Assembly (NCBI RefSeq): GCF_013369385.1
Contig: NZ_SZTO01000012.1
Span: 62,001-126,000, forward strand
DNA length: 64,000 nucleotides
Source of the DNA: Vibrio sp. 05-20-BW147
Lineage (GTDB): Bacteria; Pseudomonadota; Gammaproteobacteria; Enterobacterales; Vibrionaceae
Direction of reading: 5' to 3'
Shown here: in pieces, positions 27,124 through 37,593 of the stretch
Numbering within the stretch: the stretch's first letter is position 1
Layout of the letters: every line of letters begins with the position of its first letter
Program-made: the position numbers and the translations under genes
The notes under the pieces: generated by a model
What the model was told of the DNA's origin: nothing
Seen by the model: the letters and a program-made list of their open reading frames with translations, nothing else
The model's database searches: none

Positions 27124-28233
27124 TTATTCACACACATACTCAACAACGTTCAGACCAAAACCGCCAAGGGCATGGTATTTCTTGTTGCTGGAAGAAAGTA
27201 GACGCATGTCGTGCACACCTAAGTCTGCAAGAATTTGCGAGCCAACACCAACACGACGTGAAGTGCCCTGCTTCTTGGCCAATTTAGGTGCCTCTTCTTT
27301 GTCTTGAGCTTCAAACATTTTGACGCGGTGGATCAGCAGCTCAGGCGACTCTTCATTGCCCAGAATCACCAAAACGCCCCCTTCTTGGCCAATACGCTTC
27401 ATCGCTTTATCAAGCGTCCAACTGCGCTCAGCATTGCGATCGCTGCGCAGTAAATCGGTAAAGGTGTCTTGTAAGTGAACACGAACCAGTGGTGTTTGAT
27501 CACCCATCGTACCTTTACGCAAAGCAAAGTGAATTTGATTATCAATGGTGTCGCGGTAGGTCACGAGATCAAACTCACCAAACTCAGTGGGTAGCTTGCA
27601 CTCAGCAACGCGCTCAATCGTGGTTTCCGTGTTGTTTCGATACTCAATCAAATCGGCAATGGTGCCAAGTTTGAGACCATGCTGCTCAGCAAACACTTCC
27701 AAATCAGGGCGGCGCGCCATGGTGCCATCGTCATTCAGAATTTCAACGATAACAGAGGCTGGTTCGAAACCCGCCAAACGAGCAAGGTCGCAGCCCGCCT
27801 CAGTATGACCCGCGCGAGTCAACACGCCACCATCTTGCGCGGCTAATGGGAAAATGTGCCCCGGTTGCACCAAGTCTGCCGCTTTGGCTTCTTTTGCGAC
27901 TGCCGCTTGAACGGTACGAGCACGATCCGCTGCGGAAATGCCTGTTGTCACGCCTTCCGCCGCTTCGATGGAAACAGTGAAGTTGGTGGTGTATTGCGCG
28001 TTGTTATCTTGCACCATTGGTGGTAATCCAAGACGCTGACAACGCTCTTTGGTCATGGTCAAGCAGATCAAACCGCGACCATATTTGGCCATAAAGTTGA
28101 TGGCTTCTGGCGTAATGTGCTCCGCCGCCATAATCAAATCACCTTCGTTTTCGCGGTCTTCATCGTCCATTAGGATGACCATTTTGCCCAAACGAATGTC
28201 TTCAATGATCTCTTGGGGTGTACTGATTGGCAT
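27124..28233 (-). CDS. ribBA: 3,4-dihydroxy-2-butanone-4-phosphate synthase with degenerate GTP cyclohydrolase II-like domain
   Basis: A 369-residue protein. Residues about 1-205 are a complete RibB domain ([37 protein letters not shown]), which makes the four-carbon unit of riboflavin from ribulose-5-phosphate. Residues about 210-369 align with GTP cyclohydrolase II by length and flanks, but the zinc motif (CxxGDxxxSxRCDCGxQL in active enzymes) is replaced by a stretch reading [18 protein letters not shown], with no cysteines. So the second activity is very probably lost and a separate ribA must exist elsewhere. The start at 28233 ([10 protein letters not shown]) is the family start. It follows ribE in the minus-strand operon. 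Confidence 0.92.
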   Translation of the reverse strand: MPISTPQEIIEDIRLGKMVILMDDEDRENEGDLIMAAEHITPEAINFMAKYGRGLICLTMTKERCQRLGLPPMVQDNNAQYTTNFTVSIEAAEGVTTGISAADRARTVQAAVAKEAKAADLVQPGHIFPLAAQDGGVLTRAGHTEAGCDLARLAGFEPASVIVEILNDDGTMARRPDLEVFAEQHGLKLGTIADLIEYRNNTETTIERVAECKLPTEFGEFDLVTYRDTIDNQIHFALRKGTMGDQTPLVRVHLQDTFTDLLRSDRNAERSWTLDKAMKRIGQEGGVLVILGNEESPELLIHRVKMFEAQDKEEAPKLAKKQGTSRRVGVGSQILADLGVHDMRLLSSSNKKYHALGGFGLNVVEYVCE

Positions 28234-28330
28234 AGCGATATTTCCTGTCAATTTAAGCGCTAAAACGCTGATAGACACTAGTCTGATTCATCGTTACCGA
28301 GTGTCAACCTGTGGGCTAACATTCTGTGAA

Positions 28331-28987
28331 CTAAGCAAAACCATTCTGTTGCAAGAATTCCATGGTGATGCGGGACTCGTCATTGGATTGTGCTTGTTGA
28401 CCAAGTAACAAACGTTCCATGTAGCGAGCGAGAACATCCACTTCTAAGTTGACTTTGCGCCCCACTTGGAAATCATTAATCGTGGTTTCGTCTCCCGTAT
28501 GAGGAACGATGGTCAGTTTAAACGCGTTCTTACGTAGATCATTTACGGTCAAGCTGATCCCATCAACGGTGATTGAGCCTTTTTCCGCGACGTATTTACT
28601 CAAACTCTCAGGCATTGCGACCCAAAACTCGATAGCACGACCAACCTGATTACGCTCAACAATTTCACCAACGCCATCCACATGGCCAGAAACAATATGT
28701 CCGCCAAAACGGGTGGTAGGCAGCATCGCTTTCTCGAGGTTCACCTTGTCACCCACTTGATAATTGGCAAAGCCCGTTTTCTTTAAAGACTCTAACGAGA
28801 GATCGGCACTGTAATGACGGTCTGAAAAATCAATCACCGTCAGGCAAACACCATTCGTGGCAATACTGTCGCCCAACTTAACGTCCGACATATCGAGCTT
28901 GCCTGTGTTAACAGTAACGGTAATGTCTTCCCCTCTCGGGGTAATCGCAGCCAATGTTCCAACTGCTTCGATAATTCCTGTGAACAT
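28331..28987 (-). CDS. ribE: Riboflavin synthase alpha chain RibE
   Basis: A 218-residue enzyme that dismutates two 6,7-dimethyl-8-ribityllumazine molecules to riboflavin. It starts with MFTGIIEAVG and holds two lumazine-binding repeats: the first with GDSIATNGVCLTV, the second with GSITVDGISLTV. The start at 28987 is fixed by the invariant MFTGII, although the frame is open to 29050 within ribD. The spacing to ribD is one base, indicating coupled translation. Confidence 0.95.
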   Translation of the reverse strand: MFTGIIEAVGTLAAITPRGEDITVTVNTGKLDMSDVKLGDSIATNGVCLTVIDFSDRHYSADLSLESLKKTGFANYQVGDKVNLEKAMLPTTRFGGHIVSGHVDGVGEIVERNQVGRAIEFWVAMPESLSKYVAEKGSITVDGISLTVNDLRKNAFKLTIVPHTGDETTINDFQVGRKVNLEVDVLARYMERLLLGQQAQSNDESRITMEFLQQNGFA

Positions 28988-28988
28988 A

Positions 28989-30095
28989 TCAACTTTCTTT
29001 TGCTTTGATGTGCGCAATGATGCGGATATCCGGCCCAACCATTCGCACATCTTTAATGTCTAAATCGATCACGTGTGACATGGTTTGCAAACCCAGTGCA
29101 CCCATCAATCCACGTCCATCGCTGCCCATCAGTTTGGGGGCGAGGTAAACAATCAGTTCGTCCACCAACTGGTGTTTTATCAGTCCTGCGGCCAGCGTTG
29201 CTCCCGCTTCAACCCAAAGATGGTTGATTGACTGTGTTTGACTCAGTTGCGCGAACAGTTTGGGCAAATCGATCTGTCCTTGCTCATCCAAAGGTGCAGG
29301 GAGATCGCCTTTGGGACCAACAATGAGTCGCTCACCCTCGGTTTGGTAAAGTTTTAGCTCCGGCGAAAGCTCGGCTTGTCTGTCTAACACAACTCGAGTT
29401 GGCTGGCGCAGCTGTTCTTGCGGCAAAGCGTGTTGCACAGACGAAGGTAACTCTGACCAGCGAACATTGAGAGATGCATTGTCAGCGAGCACCGTTTTAC
29501 TGGTGGACAAAATCGCCCCTGATTGCGCCCGAAAACGTTGCACATCTCGGCGAGCTTGTGGAGAGGTGATCCACTGACTCTTGCCATTGGCTAAAGCCGT
29601 TTGACCATCGAGGGACGCGGCCATTTTGAGTTGAACAAACGGCATGCCCATTTTCATTCTCTTAATAAAAGCAGGATTCAGTGCTTCTGCTTCTGCTTGA
29701 AGTAGGCCCACCGATACCTCGATCCCTGCCTCTCGCAACATGGCAAAACCTCTCCCCGCGACTTGGGGGTTTGGGTCTTCCATTGCACATACCACTCGGC
29801 TTACCCCAGCTTTGATTAAGCCTTCCGCACACGGGGGCGTTCGACCATAGTGTGAACAAGGCTCTAGCGTGACATAAGCGGTCGCACCTTTGGCTTTGTC
29901 GCCGGCCATGCGCATCGCGTGCACTTCCGCATGAGGCTCGCCAGCACGAAAGTGAAAACCTTCTCCGACAATTTCGCCGTCGCGCAGTAATACACAACCA
30001 ACATTAGGGTTAGGTGCGGTGGTATAGAGGCCGCGTTTCGCCAAAGCAATGGCACGCAGCATCATTTGTCTATCGATTGCAGTAAATTCGGACAT
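28989..30095 (-). CDS. ribD: Bifunctional riboflavin deaminase/reductase RibD
   Basis: A 368-residue bifunctional enzyme of early riboflavin synthesis. The N-terminal deaminase domain shows the zinc ligands HAEVHAM and PCSHYGRTPPC; the C-terminal NADPH-dependent reductase domain begins near residue 150 (RPFVQLKMAASLDGQ-type segment, here PFVQLKMAASLDGQTAL). Lengths and order are normal. It lies between nrdR (19 bp upstream) and ribE. Confidence 0.95.
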   Translation of the reverse strand: MSEFTAIDRQMMLRAIALAKRGLYTTAPNPNVGCVLLRDGEIVGEGFHFRAGEPHAEVHAMRMAGDKAKGATAYVTLEPCSHYGRTPPCAEGLIKAGVSRVVCAMEDPNPQVAGRGFAMLREAGIEVSVGLLQAEAEALNPAFIKRMKMGMPFVQLKMAASLDGQTALANGKSQWITSPQARRDVQRFRAQSGAILSTSKTVLADNASLNVRWSELPSSVQHALPQEQLRQPTRVVLDRQAELSPELKLYQTEGERLIVGPKGDLPAPLDEQGQIDLPKLFAQLSQTQSINHLWVEAGATLAAGLIKHQLVDELIVYLAPKLMGSDGRGLMGALGLQTMSHVIDLDIKDVRMVGPDIRIIAHIKAKES

Positions 30096-30114
30096 GGTGA
30101 ACCGTTACCTTGCG

Positions 30115-30564
30115 TTAATCTTCCAATCTGGCGATTTCCTCACCAAATTCACGAATATCTTCAAAACTACGGTATACGGAAGCAAAGCGAATATAGGCCA
30201 CTTTGTCTAAATGTTTGAGCTGTTCCATCACCAAGTTGCCGATCATTTTGCTCGGCACTTCACGCTCGCCAGTGGCACGTAATTTGGATTTGATCATGCT
30301 GATTGCCAATTCAATTGCATCGGCACTGACAGGACGTTTCTCTAAAGCACGCTGAATACCACCAACCATCTTGTCTTCATTGAACGGCTCACGGTTGCCA
30401 TTGGATTTGATCACCTTTGGCATTAACAACTCCGCGGTTTCAAACGTGGTAAAACGTTCGTTACAGGCGAGGCACTGACGACGGCGACGTACTTGATGAC
30501 CATCGGCCACCAAACGCGAATCAATTACTTTGGTGTCATTTTCTGAACAGAAAGGACAATGCAT
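30115..30564 (-). CDS. nrdR: Ribonucleotide reductase repressor NrdR
   Basis: A 149-residue repressor that senses ATP/dATP and controls nrd genes by binding NrdR boxes. The zinc ribbon is MHCPFC...CLAC and the ATP-cone follows ([20 protein letters not shown]). The start is set at MHCPFC (30564), with GGGAGGTGAT upstream; an earlier ATG exists at 30576. It is the first gene before ribD, an arrangement common in gammaproteobacteria. Confidence 0.95.
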   Translation of the reverse strand: MHCPFCSENDTKVIDSRLVADGHQVRRRRQCLACNERFTTFETAELLMPKVIKSNGNREPFNEDKMVGGIQRALEKRPVSADAIELAISMIKSKLRATGEREVPSKMIGNLVMEQLKHLDKVAYIRFASVYRSFEDIREFGEEIARLED

Positions 30565-30695
30565 ATCACCTCCCAATGATGCATAAATCCATCTGCACGC
30601 TATTGCGAATATCCGTGGTAATACAGCGAATCACGGCGGCAAAGCAGGTGCAGAACTTGCGGCTAGTTTAGCGGAATTGCTAGGCCGAATAAAAC

Positions 30696-30720
30696 AAAAA
30701 GGGGCGTGATGCCCCTTTTT
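30696..30720 (-). terminator. proA terminator
   Basis: Stem AAAAAGGGGC/GCCCCTTTTT with a 5-base loop GTGAT, 45 bp after the proA stop. Confidence 0.9.
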
Positions 30721-30764
30721 CAAAACGGTTTAGACCGGATATGTTAACTCAAACTCGATTACGC

Positions 30765-32015
30765 TTACGCGCGTGAAAGGTAATTCGCCTTGCCAACCCA
30801 TTTGTAACTGGTTAACTCTTCCAATCCCATTGGACCGCGTGCGTGCAATTTCTGAGTAGACACCGCCACTTCTGCGCCCAAACCAAATTGTGCGCCATCG
30901 GTAAAGCGTGTCGATGCGTTGACATACACCGCCGCAGAGCCCACCGAGTTGATAAACAACTCAGCATTTTGCAGATGGTTCGTCATGATGGCATCAGAGT
31001 GACTCGCGTTATGTTCACGCATGTGGTCGATCGCTTCTTGCACATCCGCAACCACTTTAACCCCCAGCGTGTAACTCAACCATTCGGTATCAAAATCACC
31101 ATCACTCGCATCACGCATCTGCTCAGCTTTAGTCATGTACGCTTTGGCTTTTGGCTCAACAACAAAAGTCACTTTGCCATTGAGTTTTGCCGCCAGCATC
31201 GGAAGAAACTGCTCTGCGATACGCTCATGAACAAGTAAGGTATCCAGCGCATTACAAGCGGAAGGACGCTGAGCTTTTGCATTCTCCACCACATCCACGC
31301 TTTTCGCGAGATCGGCCGTTTCATCAACAAAAATATGGCTGATACCGAAACCACCAATGATCACAGGGATGGTGCTGTTCTCTTTACACATTTTGTGTAG
31401 TCCCGCGCCACCACGAGGGATGATCATGTCAACGTAATCGTCCAGTTTCAGCAATTGAGTGACCAGCTCACGATCCGGTTTTTCAATGTACTGCACCGAT
31501 GCCGCTGGCAGACCTGCTTTCGCTAACGCCGATTGAATCACCTTCACCAACTCCATGTTGGAGAAGAAGGTCTCTTTTCCGCCACGCAGGATGCTCGCGT
31601 TGCCGGTTTTTAGGCACAATGCCGCGATGTCGATAGTGACATTTGGGCGCGCTTCGTAAATCACACCAACCACGCCAAGCGGCACACGACGGCGTGACAA
31701 CTGCATGCCATTTTCCAACACTTTACTGTCGATTTCGCTACCGACCGGATCCGTCAGGCTGATCACGTTACGTACATCATTGGCGATGCCATTCAAGCGA
31801 GATTCATTCAAAAGTAAACGATCCAGCATCGCTTCGCTCAAACCCGCTTGTCGACCGAGTTCGATATCTTTGTTGTTTGCCGCCAAAATATCCGCCGCAT
31901 TCGCTTCAAGTTCATCTGCAATGATGGCCAATGCTTTGTTCTTTTGTGCCGTAGAAGCGGTGGCAAGCTGAAAAGCCGCGTCTTTTGCCGCTTTGCCTAA
32001 TGTGATTAAATCCAC
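30765..32015 (-). CDS. proA: Gamma-glutamyl phosphate reductase ProA
   Basis: A 416-residue NADPH-dependent aldehyde dehydrogenase-fold enzyme, the second step of proline synthesis. The catalytic cysteine is in [17 protein letters not shown] (near residue 255), and [20 protein letters not shown] and [11 protein letters not shown] are also visible. It starts 30 bp after proB on the same strand, forming a proBA operon. Confidence 0.96.
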   Translation of the reverse strand: MDLITLGKAAKDAAFQLATASTAQKNKALAIIADELEANAADILAANNKDIELGRQAGLSEAMLDRLLLNESRLNGIANDVRNVISLTDPVGSEIDSKVLENGMQLSRRRVPLGVVGVIYEARPNVTIDIAALCLKTGNASILRGGKETFFSNMELVKVIQSALAKAGLPAASVQYIEKPDRELVTQLLKLDDYVDMIIPRGGAGLHKMCKENSTIPVIIGGFGISHIFVDETADLAKSVDVVENAKAQRPSACNALDTLLVHERIAEQFLPMLAAKLNGKVTFVVEPKAKAYMTKAEQMRDASDGDFDTEWLSYTLGVKVVADVQEAIDHMREHNASHSDAIMTNHLQNAELFINSVGSAAVYVNASTRFTDGAQFGLGAEVAVSTQKLHARGPMGLEELTSYKWVGKANYLSRA

Positions 32016-32045
32016 TTTGTTGTCCTCTTTGATTCTGGTGAGCGA

Positions 32046-33185
32046 CTATTCTTGAATGACAACCATGTCGTCACGGTGAATCACTTCTGAACCATAGTCA
32101 TAGCCCAGAATCGAAATAATGTCTTTGCTGTGCTTACCGGCAATTTTCGCCATATCTTGGTTGGAATAACTCGCAATACCTCGCGCAACCAAATGGCCTT
32201 GTGCATCCGTTACACGAACCACTTCGCCACGAGAAAACTCGCCAAGTACTTTGGTCACCCCTTTCGCCAACAAACTGCTCCCTTTTTCGACCACGGCTTT
32301 CACCGCACCTTGGTCAATCACAATATCACCAGAGGCCGCAGGGCCAGCGAGAATCCAACGCTTACGATTTTCCAACGCTTCTTCACAAGGCAAGAAACGA
32401 GTTCCTTGAGGGGCTGGGCTCAACGCATCAAAAATAACATTTTGCCCACGGCCTGCCGCAATGATGACTTCAATGCCAGCACGACGCGCAATGTCCGCAG
32501 CTTGGAGCTTAGTTGCCATTCCACCAGTACCTAGTGTTGTACCGCTGCCACCAGCAATTTTACGCAAAGTATCGTCAATGACTTTAACTTCTTTGATCAG
32601 CTCAGCATTGGGATCTTTACGCGGATCGGCGGTATACAAGCCTTTTTGGTCTGTCAGCAACAGTAGTTTATCTGCACCACATAAAATGCCCACCAAGGCA
32701 GAGAGGTTGTCGTTGTCACCCACTTTGATTTCGCTCGTGGCGACGGCGTCATTTTCATTAACGACAGGGATAATGCCGTTATCCACTAACGCGTTAATCG
32801 TATCTCGAGCATTGAGAAAACGTTCGCGATCTTCGAGATCCGCTCGAGTGAGCAACATTTGGCCAATTTTGATGCCATACAGTGCAAATAACGATTCCCA
32901 AGTTTGAATCAACTGACTTTGCCCAACCGCAGCAAGCAACTGTTTGCTTGCCATCGCATTGGGCAGCGCGGGGTAACCTAAGTGCTCACGTCCAGCGGCA
33001 ATCGCGCCTGACGAGACGACCACCACAGAGTGGCCTTGTTTTTTTAACTCTGCACATTGGCGCGCAAGCTCAACCATATGAGCGCGATCTAACGCTAATG
33101 TGCCACCGGTCAATACACTGGTTCCAAGCTTCACAACGATAGTTTTTGGTTGAGAAGCTGCGACGCTTTGTTGATTCGTTGTCAT
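32046..33185 (-). CDS. proB: Glutamate 5-kinase ProB
   Basis: A 379-residue amino-acid kinase for the first, feedback-controlled step of proline synthesis. The kinase domain begins [13 protein letters not shown] and contains [17 protein letters not shown]; residues about 285-375 form a PUA domain. The start at 33185 ([11 protein letters not shown]) has an AGAAGA site; the open frame to 33236 reads out of the crl terminator region and is unlikely. No proline-box or attenuator is apparent upstream. Confidence 0.95.
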
Positions 33186-33255
33186 GATGTCTTCTGAAAT
33201 GAAACACAAAAATAGAGAGGATGTTTTAACAATCAAATGAAGAATTCACAAGCAG

Positions 33256-33280
33256 AAAAGGTGCGAAAATCGCACCTTTT
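33256..33280 (-). terminator. crl terminator
   Basis: Stem AAAAGGTGCGA/TCGCACCTTTT with a three-base loop, between crl and proB. Confidence 0.85.
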
Positions 33281-33308
33281 TGATTTAGGTAGTTCCAAGA
33301 GGATGAAA

Positions 33309-33698
33309 TCAGACAAATTCCACTGACTGCTCGTGATACGCCACGCTTAGCTGAAAATGCTCTTCCAAGGTTTTGACTAATTTGAGGTGAAAACAGTTCT
33401 GGGTTTTGTTCACTTCTTCAAGTAGATTTTTGGGAATAGCCAAATCGAGCCAATTCCCTTCAACATCATATTTTCCAATATGATAGTTTGCTGTAAAGCC
33501 TCCCTCTGCCGCTTCCAGCTCCATCCACCAGCCCCAAAATTCGCGCAACTCTGGTGATTTTCGATCATCAATACAAACAGACAAGCAATCAAAGTAGTAA
33601 AGCCCTTCCTTAGATTGAGGGTCTCTCAAGTAAGGCCCCATCGCTCGCAACTTTGCCAATAAACGATTGTGGGTAGGGTTGTTCGTCACTTCTGACAT
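33309..33698 (-). CDS. crl: Sigma-S-binding factor Crl
   Basis: A 129-residue-class small protein (128 visible after the preferred start) that binds RpoS and helps it assemble with RNA polymerase. Family landmarks are [25 protein letters not shown] (first half) and [15 protein letters not shown]. The frame is open to 33734 but [14 protein letters not shown] at 33698 is the natural N-terminus. Gene order crl next to proB and frsA is conserved with enterobacteria. Confidence 0.9.
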   Translation of the reverse strand: MSEVTNNPTHNRLLAKLRAMGPYLRDPQSKEGLYYFDCLSVCIDDRKSPELREFWGWWMELEAAEGGFTANYHIGKYDVEGNWLDLAIPKNLLEEVNKTQNCFHLKLVKTLEEHFQLSVAYHEQSVEFV

Positions 33699-33803
33699 GT
33701 GAATCTCCATTTTCTTCAATGTTAAGAATGACAATAATTTTTATTTATCATGAGCTTAAATTTTAAGTCTCATATATCACTCTTGACTAAATTAGGAGAT
33801 TTG

Positions 33804-35051
33804 TCACCTTAAGAGTTCATCTTCCAGCCACTTTATCGCTAAATCGAGGGATTGCTCATATCCTTGTGTAATTGTTTTGGAACTGATTTTCTTCGCTTTG
33901 CCATAAGTGCTAAAGCAAGCAACCATTTGATTGTCCGAATACGGTGAGACCGGATCCCCTTCCAAACTCATCGCAAGAATCGGTACTTTTGTTTTACGGT
34001 TAGTGAGAAAACCTTGCACTTTCAGCGACCACGCGGCCATTTGACCAGACAAGCTATAGATATCAACCGATGTTTTTCCTAAGCGAGAGGCAAGTACATC
34101 TAAGTACATCTTTGGCATTTGTTGTAGTTTCTTCGGCGAAGTAAAAATATCATGAATAGGCGCGCCCAAGATAACGCACGCTTTGATCTTTTCTTGCTCA
34201 AGGAACGAGAGCCTCACCATGGCGTTACCGCCAAAACGAAAGCCGATCAAACCCACTCGATGATGATCGACATAAGGAATAGAGAAAAGCTCGTTCAACA
34301 CCGCTTGGTGAAGGCGACTGTAATCCTCCGTCAATGGGTACTTTGAGCTGTACCCCACCGATGGCATGTCTACCGTCAACATGGCAATATCGTGCTTGGC
34401 AAGGTGATCTCGAAATAGACGCCACATGTCGGTTTGCAGGCTGTCTAATCCCGCACTCACAATAACCACAGGATGCGGTTTGTCCGTATTGGTCAGATGC
34501 AAGTGCGCGGTGATTTTCCCTTTCTCAAATGGGATCTCGAGCTGCTTGATGATGTATTTGCTTTTTTTCGCGGCTTCAAGGTAAGCACTGTTGGCCAAAA
34601 CTTGTGCTTGAATGGCCAAATTATCGCTCTTGAGGTGTGGGTAACCTGCGATGCTGTAACACAAGGATGCGGAGAAGAGCGCTTCCGATGCTGCTTCATT
34701 AGTCATCTCACCGGCACGCTTTTGATGCTCCATACCGAGCCTCGTCCATTCATACGCCCAGTTACCACTGTGATACCCCATCACCGTATCGAGCCATTGC
34801 TCATCAGTGCGTGAATGTTTGGAAGAGGCAATACGAGCCAACACTTGTTCTTGCTCAATAGGATCGACACCTTGCCACACCCATTGCAAGCGACGAAGGT
34901 TGCGATACCAAGAAAAACCATTCTTCTCTTTAATTTCATCAAGTAAGGATTGGCTAGTCGGCATGTATTGAGTCAATGCCGAGGTTTCTTTGGCTTGCTT
35001 ATGTTTAACAAATAGCGTTTCTGACAGGTTTTTGCTGACTTCTTCTGACAT
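33804..35051 (-). CDS. frsA: FrsA family alpha/beta-fold protein
   Basis: A 415-residue protein of the FrsA (YafA) family. The N-terminal 170 residues are helical; the C-terminal part is alpha/beta-hydrolase-like with HPVVIVSAGLDSLQTD and VGLIGFRFGGNAM. At the position of the hydrolase nucleophile elbow the sequence is GFRFGG rather than GxSxG, so the classical serine is missing. FrsA has been linked to fermentation/respiration balance and, in V. vulnificus, to binding of IIA-Glc and pyruvate metabolism; the exact enzymatic role has been disputed. The adjacent gene order crl-frsA-gpt supports the assignment. Confidence 0.9.
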   Translation of the reverse strand: MSEEVSKNLSETLFVKHKQAKETSALTQYMPTSQSLLDEIKEKNGFSWYRNLRRLQWVWQGVDPIEQEQVLARIASSKHSRTDEQWLDTVMGYHSGNWAYEWTRLGMEHQKRAGEMTNEAASEALFSASLCYSIAGYPHLKSDNLAIQAQVLANSAYLEAAKKSKYIIKQLEIPFEKGKITAHLHLTNTDKPHPVVIVSAGLDSLQTDMWRLFRDHLAKHDIAMLTVDMPSVGYSSKYPLTEDYSRLHQAVLNELFSIPYVDHHRVGLIGFRFGGNAMVRLSFLEQEKIKACVILGAPIHDIFTSPKKLQQMPKMYLDVLASRLGKTSVDIYSLSGQMAAWSLKVQGFLTNRKTKVPILAMSLEGDPVSPYSDNQMVACFSTYGKAKKISSKTITQGYEQSLDLAIKWLEDELLR

Positions 35052-35168
35052 ATTCGGGCTCAGAGTGACATTCCAAAAGACTAAAAAATACAGCTCAGAG
35101 GCTTAATACTCTTTCCATGCAAGAGTGTGTGCGCCTAAAAGCCAAATCAGTATAACAGTATAAAAAAA

Positions 35169-35190
35169 AATGACCCGTAAAAGGGTCATT
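35169..35190 (-). terminator. gpt terminator
   Basis: On the minus strand, stem AATGACCC/GGGTCATT with a 6-base loop and then nine T residues. Confidence 0.9.
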
Positions 35191-35209
35191 CTCTCAACAA
35201 AATCAGGAT

Positions 35210-35674
35210 TTACTTCTGCTTTCGGTTTACGGGTTCAGCGTAAGACAATGCCATATCCCATGGCTGCTCAATCCAAGTATCTTGAGCGATGTCGACGACA
35301 TAATCATCCAACAACTCTTTACCAGAAGGTTTTGCACAAACCGCAATCAGTTTCGCTTTAGGGTACATTTCACGCAGTTTACGCGCGGTGTCACCGCTAT
35401 CAACTAGATCTTCAACGATTAGGTAGCCTTCGCCGTCACCTTCCGGTGCTTTCAGTACAGTCATATCACGTTGATGATCGTGGTCATAGCTGGAAATACA
35501 GATGGTGTCGACATAGCGAATACCTAGCTCACGAGCCAGAATAGCCCCAGGAACCAAACCACCACGGCTCACTGCCCAAATGCCTTTCCATTGGTCTGCT
35601 GGCATCTGTTTTTCAGCAAGTTGACGGCAGTAAGTTTGCATGGCGTCCCAGGTAATAACGAATTTGTTGCTCAT
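35210..35674 (-). CDS. gpt: Xanthine-guanine phosphoribosyltransferase Gpt
   Basis: A 154-residue PRTase that salvages guanine and xanthine to GMP and XMP. The PRPP-binding motif is [15 protein letters not shown] (about residues 82-96), and the N-terminal [15 protein letters not shown] contributes the PRPP loop. Length is near the E. coli 152. It lies next to a purine permease gene on the same strand, an obvious functional pairing. Confidence 0.95.
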   Translation of the reverse strand: MSNKFVITWDAMQTYCRQLAEKQMPADQWKGIWAVSRGGLVPGAILARELGIRYVDTICISSYDHDHQRDMTVLKAPEGDGEGYLIVEDLVDSGDTARKLREMYPKAKLIAVCAKPSGKELLDDYVVDIAQDTWIEQPWDMALSYAEPVNRKQK

Positions 35675-35818
35675 TGTAATAACCTAATTATTTGAAAAAT
35701 CTATTGTCCCAAACAGACAACAGGCTCTCATAAAGATGAGAGCCCGAAACGTAACAGAAAGTTTGGGTATCGAGCTGCGCAAACGATTATTCTACCGGAA
35801 CGCAACTCTAAAAGCTAT

Positions 35819-37108
35819 TTAAGCCACCAGATACTTGATGATAAAAATAGCCGACATAATCCAGACGCTGAGCGAAACATCACGCCCTTTTCCGCTGAAC
35901 AATTTGATGGCAGCGTACGCGATGAAACCTAAAGAAATCCCTTCTGCAATCGAGAAAGTCAGTGGCATCAGCAAGCATGTCACAACAACAGGAGCCGCCT
36001 CAGTTAAGTCGCGCCAATCAATGCTGACCAATCCAGAAAGCATCAAAATTGCCACGTAGAACAGAGCACCCGCTGTTGCGTACGCGGGAATCATGCCAGC
36101 CAGTGGTGAAAAGAACAATGCCAATAGGAATAGCACACCCACGACAACCGCCGTTAAACCAGTACGGCCACCAGCCGCCACACCAGAAACACTTTCGATG
36201 TAAGAAGTGGTGTTCGACGTACCCAATAGCGCACCTACAGAAGTCGCTGTTGAGTCAGCAAGCAGTGCCTTGTTCAAACGTGGCAGTTTGCCATCTTTCT
36301 CAATCAGATTCGCTTTGGTTGCAACACCCACGAGCGTACCCGCCGTGTCGAACAAGTCAACAAACAAGAAAGCAAACACCACTGAAATCATGCCTACTTC
36401 AAATACCGCAGAGAAGTCCAGTTGCATGAACGTAGGCGCAATACTTGGTGGGGTTGACATCACACCCGCCCATTGGACATCACCAAACACCAAACCAAGT
36501 GCCGTCACAGCTAAGATCGCAATCATTACTGCCCCTTTCACACCACGGTGAACCAGTGCAATAGTCAAAAAGAAGCCAAAAGCCGCCAGAGCTGGTGCGA
36601 GAGAAGTAATATCGCCTAGAGAAACAAACGTCGCTGGGTTATCAACAACGATACCTGCATTTTTCAGTGCAATGAACGCAAGGAACAAGCCGATACCCGC
36701 TGAGATCCCCGTTCTCAAAGAGAGCGGAATCGAGTTGATGATCCACTCACGAATTTTGAAGATGCTCAACAGGATAAAAAGCACACCCGACACAAATACC
36801 GCCGCCAATGCAACTTGCCACGTATAGCCCATGCCCAGCACAACAGCATAAGTAAAGAAGGCATTTAGCCCCATACCTGGCGCCTGCGCAATAGGATAGT
36901 TGGCAAGTAGACCCATGATGAAACAGCCAATTGCCGCAGCAAGACAGGTGGCGACAAACACCGCACCACGATCCATACCTGCGTCTGCTAAGATCGCGGG
37001 GTTAACAAAAATGATGTAAGCCATCGTCAGAAAGGTCGTTACACCTGCAATGATCTCAGTGCGCACATTTGTGCCATTTTCGCTGAGTTTAAATAGCCTT
37101 TCGAGCAT
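35819..37108 (-). CDS. NCS2 family purine permease (guanine/hypoxanthine or adenine type)
   Basis: A 429-residue inner-membrane transporter with 12-14 membrane segments. The N-terminus MLERLFKLSENGTNVRTEIIAGVTTFLTMAYIIFVNPAIL-type start (first 12 residues MLERLFKLSENG) and the LLGTSNTTSYIESVSG and GRTGLTAVV segments place it in the AzgA-like branch of NCS2 (E. coli GhxP/GhxQ/AdeP/AdeQ). The exact purine cannot be assigned. A full match to the PurR box lies 22 bp upstream of the ATG, which fits purine control. Confidence 0.88.
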   Translation of the reverse strand: MLERLFKLSENGTNVRTEIIAGVTTFLTMAYIIFVNPAILADAGMDRGAVFVATCLAAAIGCFIMGLLANYPIAQAPGMGLNAFFTYAVVLGMGYTWQVALAAVFVSGVLFILLSIFKIREWIINSIPLSLRTGISAGIGLFLAFIALKNAGIVVDNPATFVSLGDITSLAPALAAFGFFLTIALVHRGVKGAVMIAILAVTALGLVFGDVQWAGVMSTPPSIAPTFMQLDFSAVFEVGMISVVFAFLFVDLFDTAGTLVGVATKANLIEKDGKLPRLNKALLADSTATSVGALLGTSNTTSYIESVSGVAAGGRTGLTAVVVGVLFLLALFFSPLAGMIPAYATAGALFYVAILMLSGLVSIDWRDLTEAAPVVVTCLLMPLTFSIAEGISLGFIAYAAIKLFSGKGRDVSLSVWIMSAIFIIKYLVA

Positions 37109-37481
37109 GTTCGAGTCCTGAAATAGTAAAAGTAAACGGTTGCGTAATCGATTGGCTACAGATTATAAAGTTATCAAATAACAAATTCCAGATAGATTTA
37201 TCACTCTAATCAAGATTTCTAACTAGATTATGAAACCAATTCAGCAAGAAAAATCAGCCGCCAATATTTTTCCTTTAAGAAACAACTAGAAAAAACAGGG
37301 GCTTTAGAAGATAAACTGAAGAATAAATCAACAATGTCGCAAACTTACATGGAATAACGAGGAAAAATTGCAGAGTTTACATGTAAGAAATGCGGCAGAT
37401 TCGAGATAAGCGCTCACGCTAAATCAAAGGAAAGAAAACTTAAGGTAATGTGAGACATTTTCCCTAGCTAGAATAAAAAAA
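37109..37481. other. Intergenic stretch upstream of the purine permease
   Basis: About 370 bp without a gene. It contains the PurR box (37130-37145), and an 8-bp inverted repeat CTTACATG/CATGTAAG at 37344-37351 and 37380-37387. It is AT-rich and otherwise shows nothing that I can assign. Confidence 0.5.
37130..37145 (-). promoter_or_regulatory. PurR box of the NCS2 permease gene
   Basis: On the minus strand ACGCAACCGTTTACTT satisfies every fixed position of the PurR consensus ANGCAANCGNTTNCNT. It lies 22-37 bp upstream of the permease ATG, where bound repressor would block initiation. Confidence 0.8.
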
Positions 37482-37502
37482 CGCCACTCAATTTGAGTGG
37501 CG
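37482..37502 (-). terminator. Terminator of the 29-codon small gene
   Basis: Stem CGCCACTC/GAGTGGCG around AATTT, and on the minus strand it is followed by a run of seven T. It lies 91 bp beyond the stop of the small ORF and more than 370 bp upstream of the permease gene, so it must end a transcript from the right. Confidence 0.85.
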
Positions 37503-37593
37503 GTAGAATCATGTCAGTTCGATTACTGAAAGAAAATTCCAATTTAGGGGTGAACAAATCGTTCGGGGGTCACATGCACTTGGTTAACTTACG

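Noticed and set aside
28233..28330. FMN riboswitch before ribBA
   Set aside because: The gap between ribE and ribBA is under 100 bp and shows no RFN-element motifs such as the GGGTGAAATTCCC core.
34473..34814. 113-codon plus-strand ORF over frsA
   Set aside because: It lies wholly within frsA on the other strand, and the frsA protein is intact.
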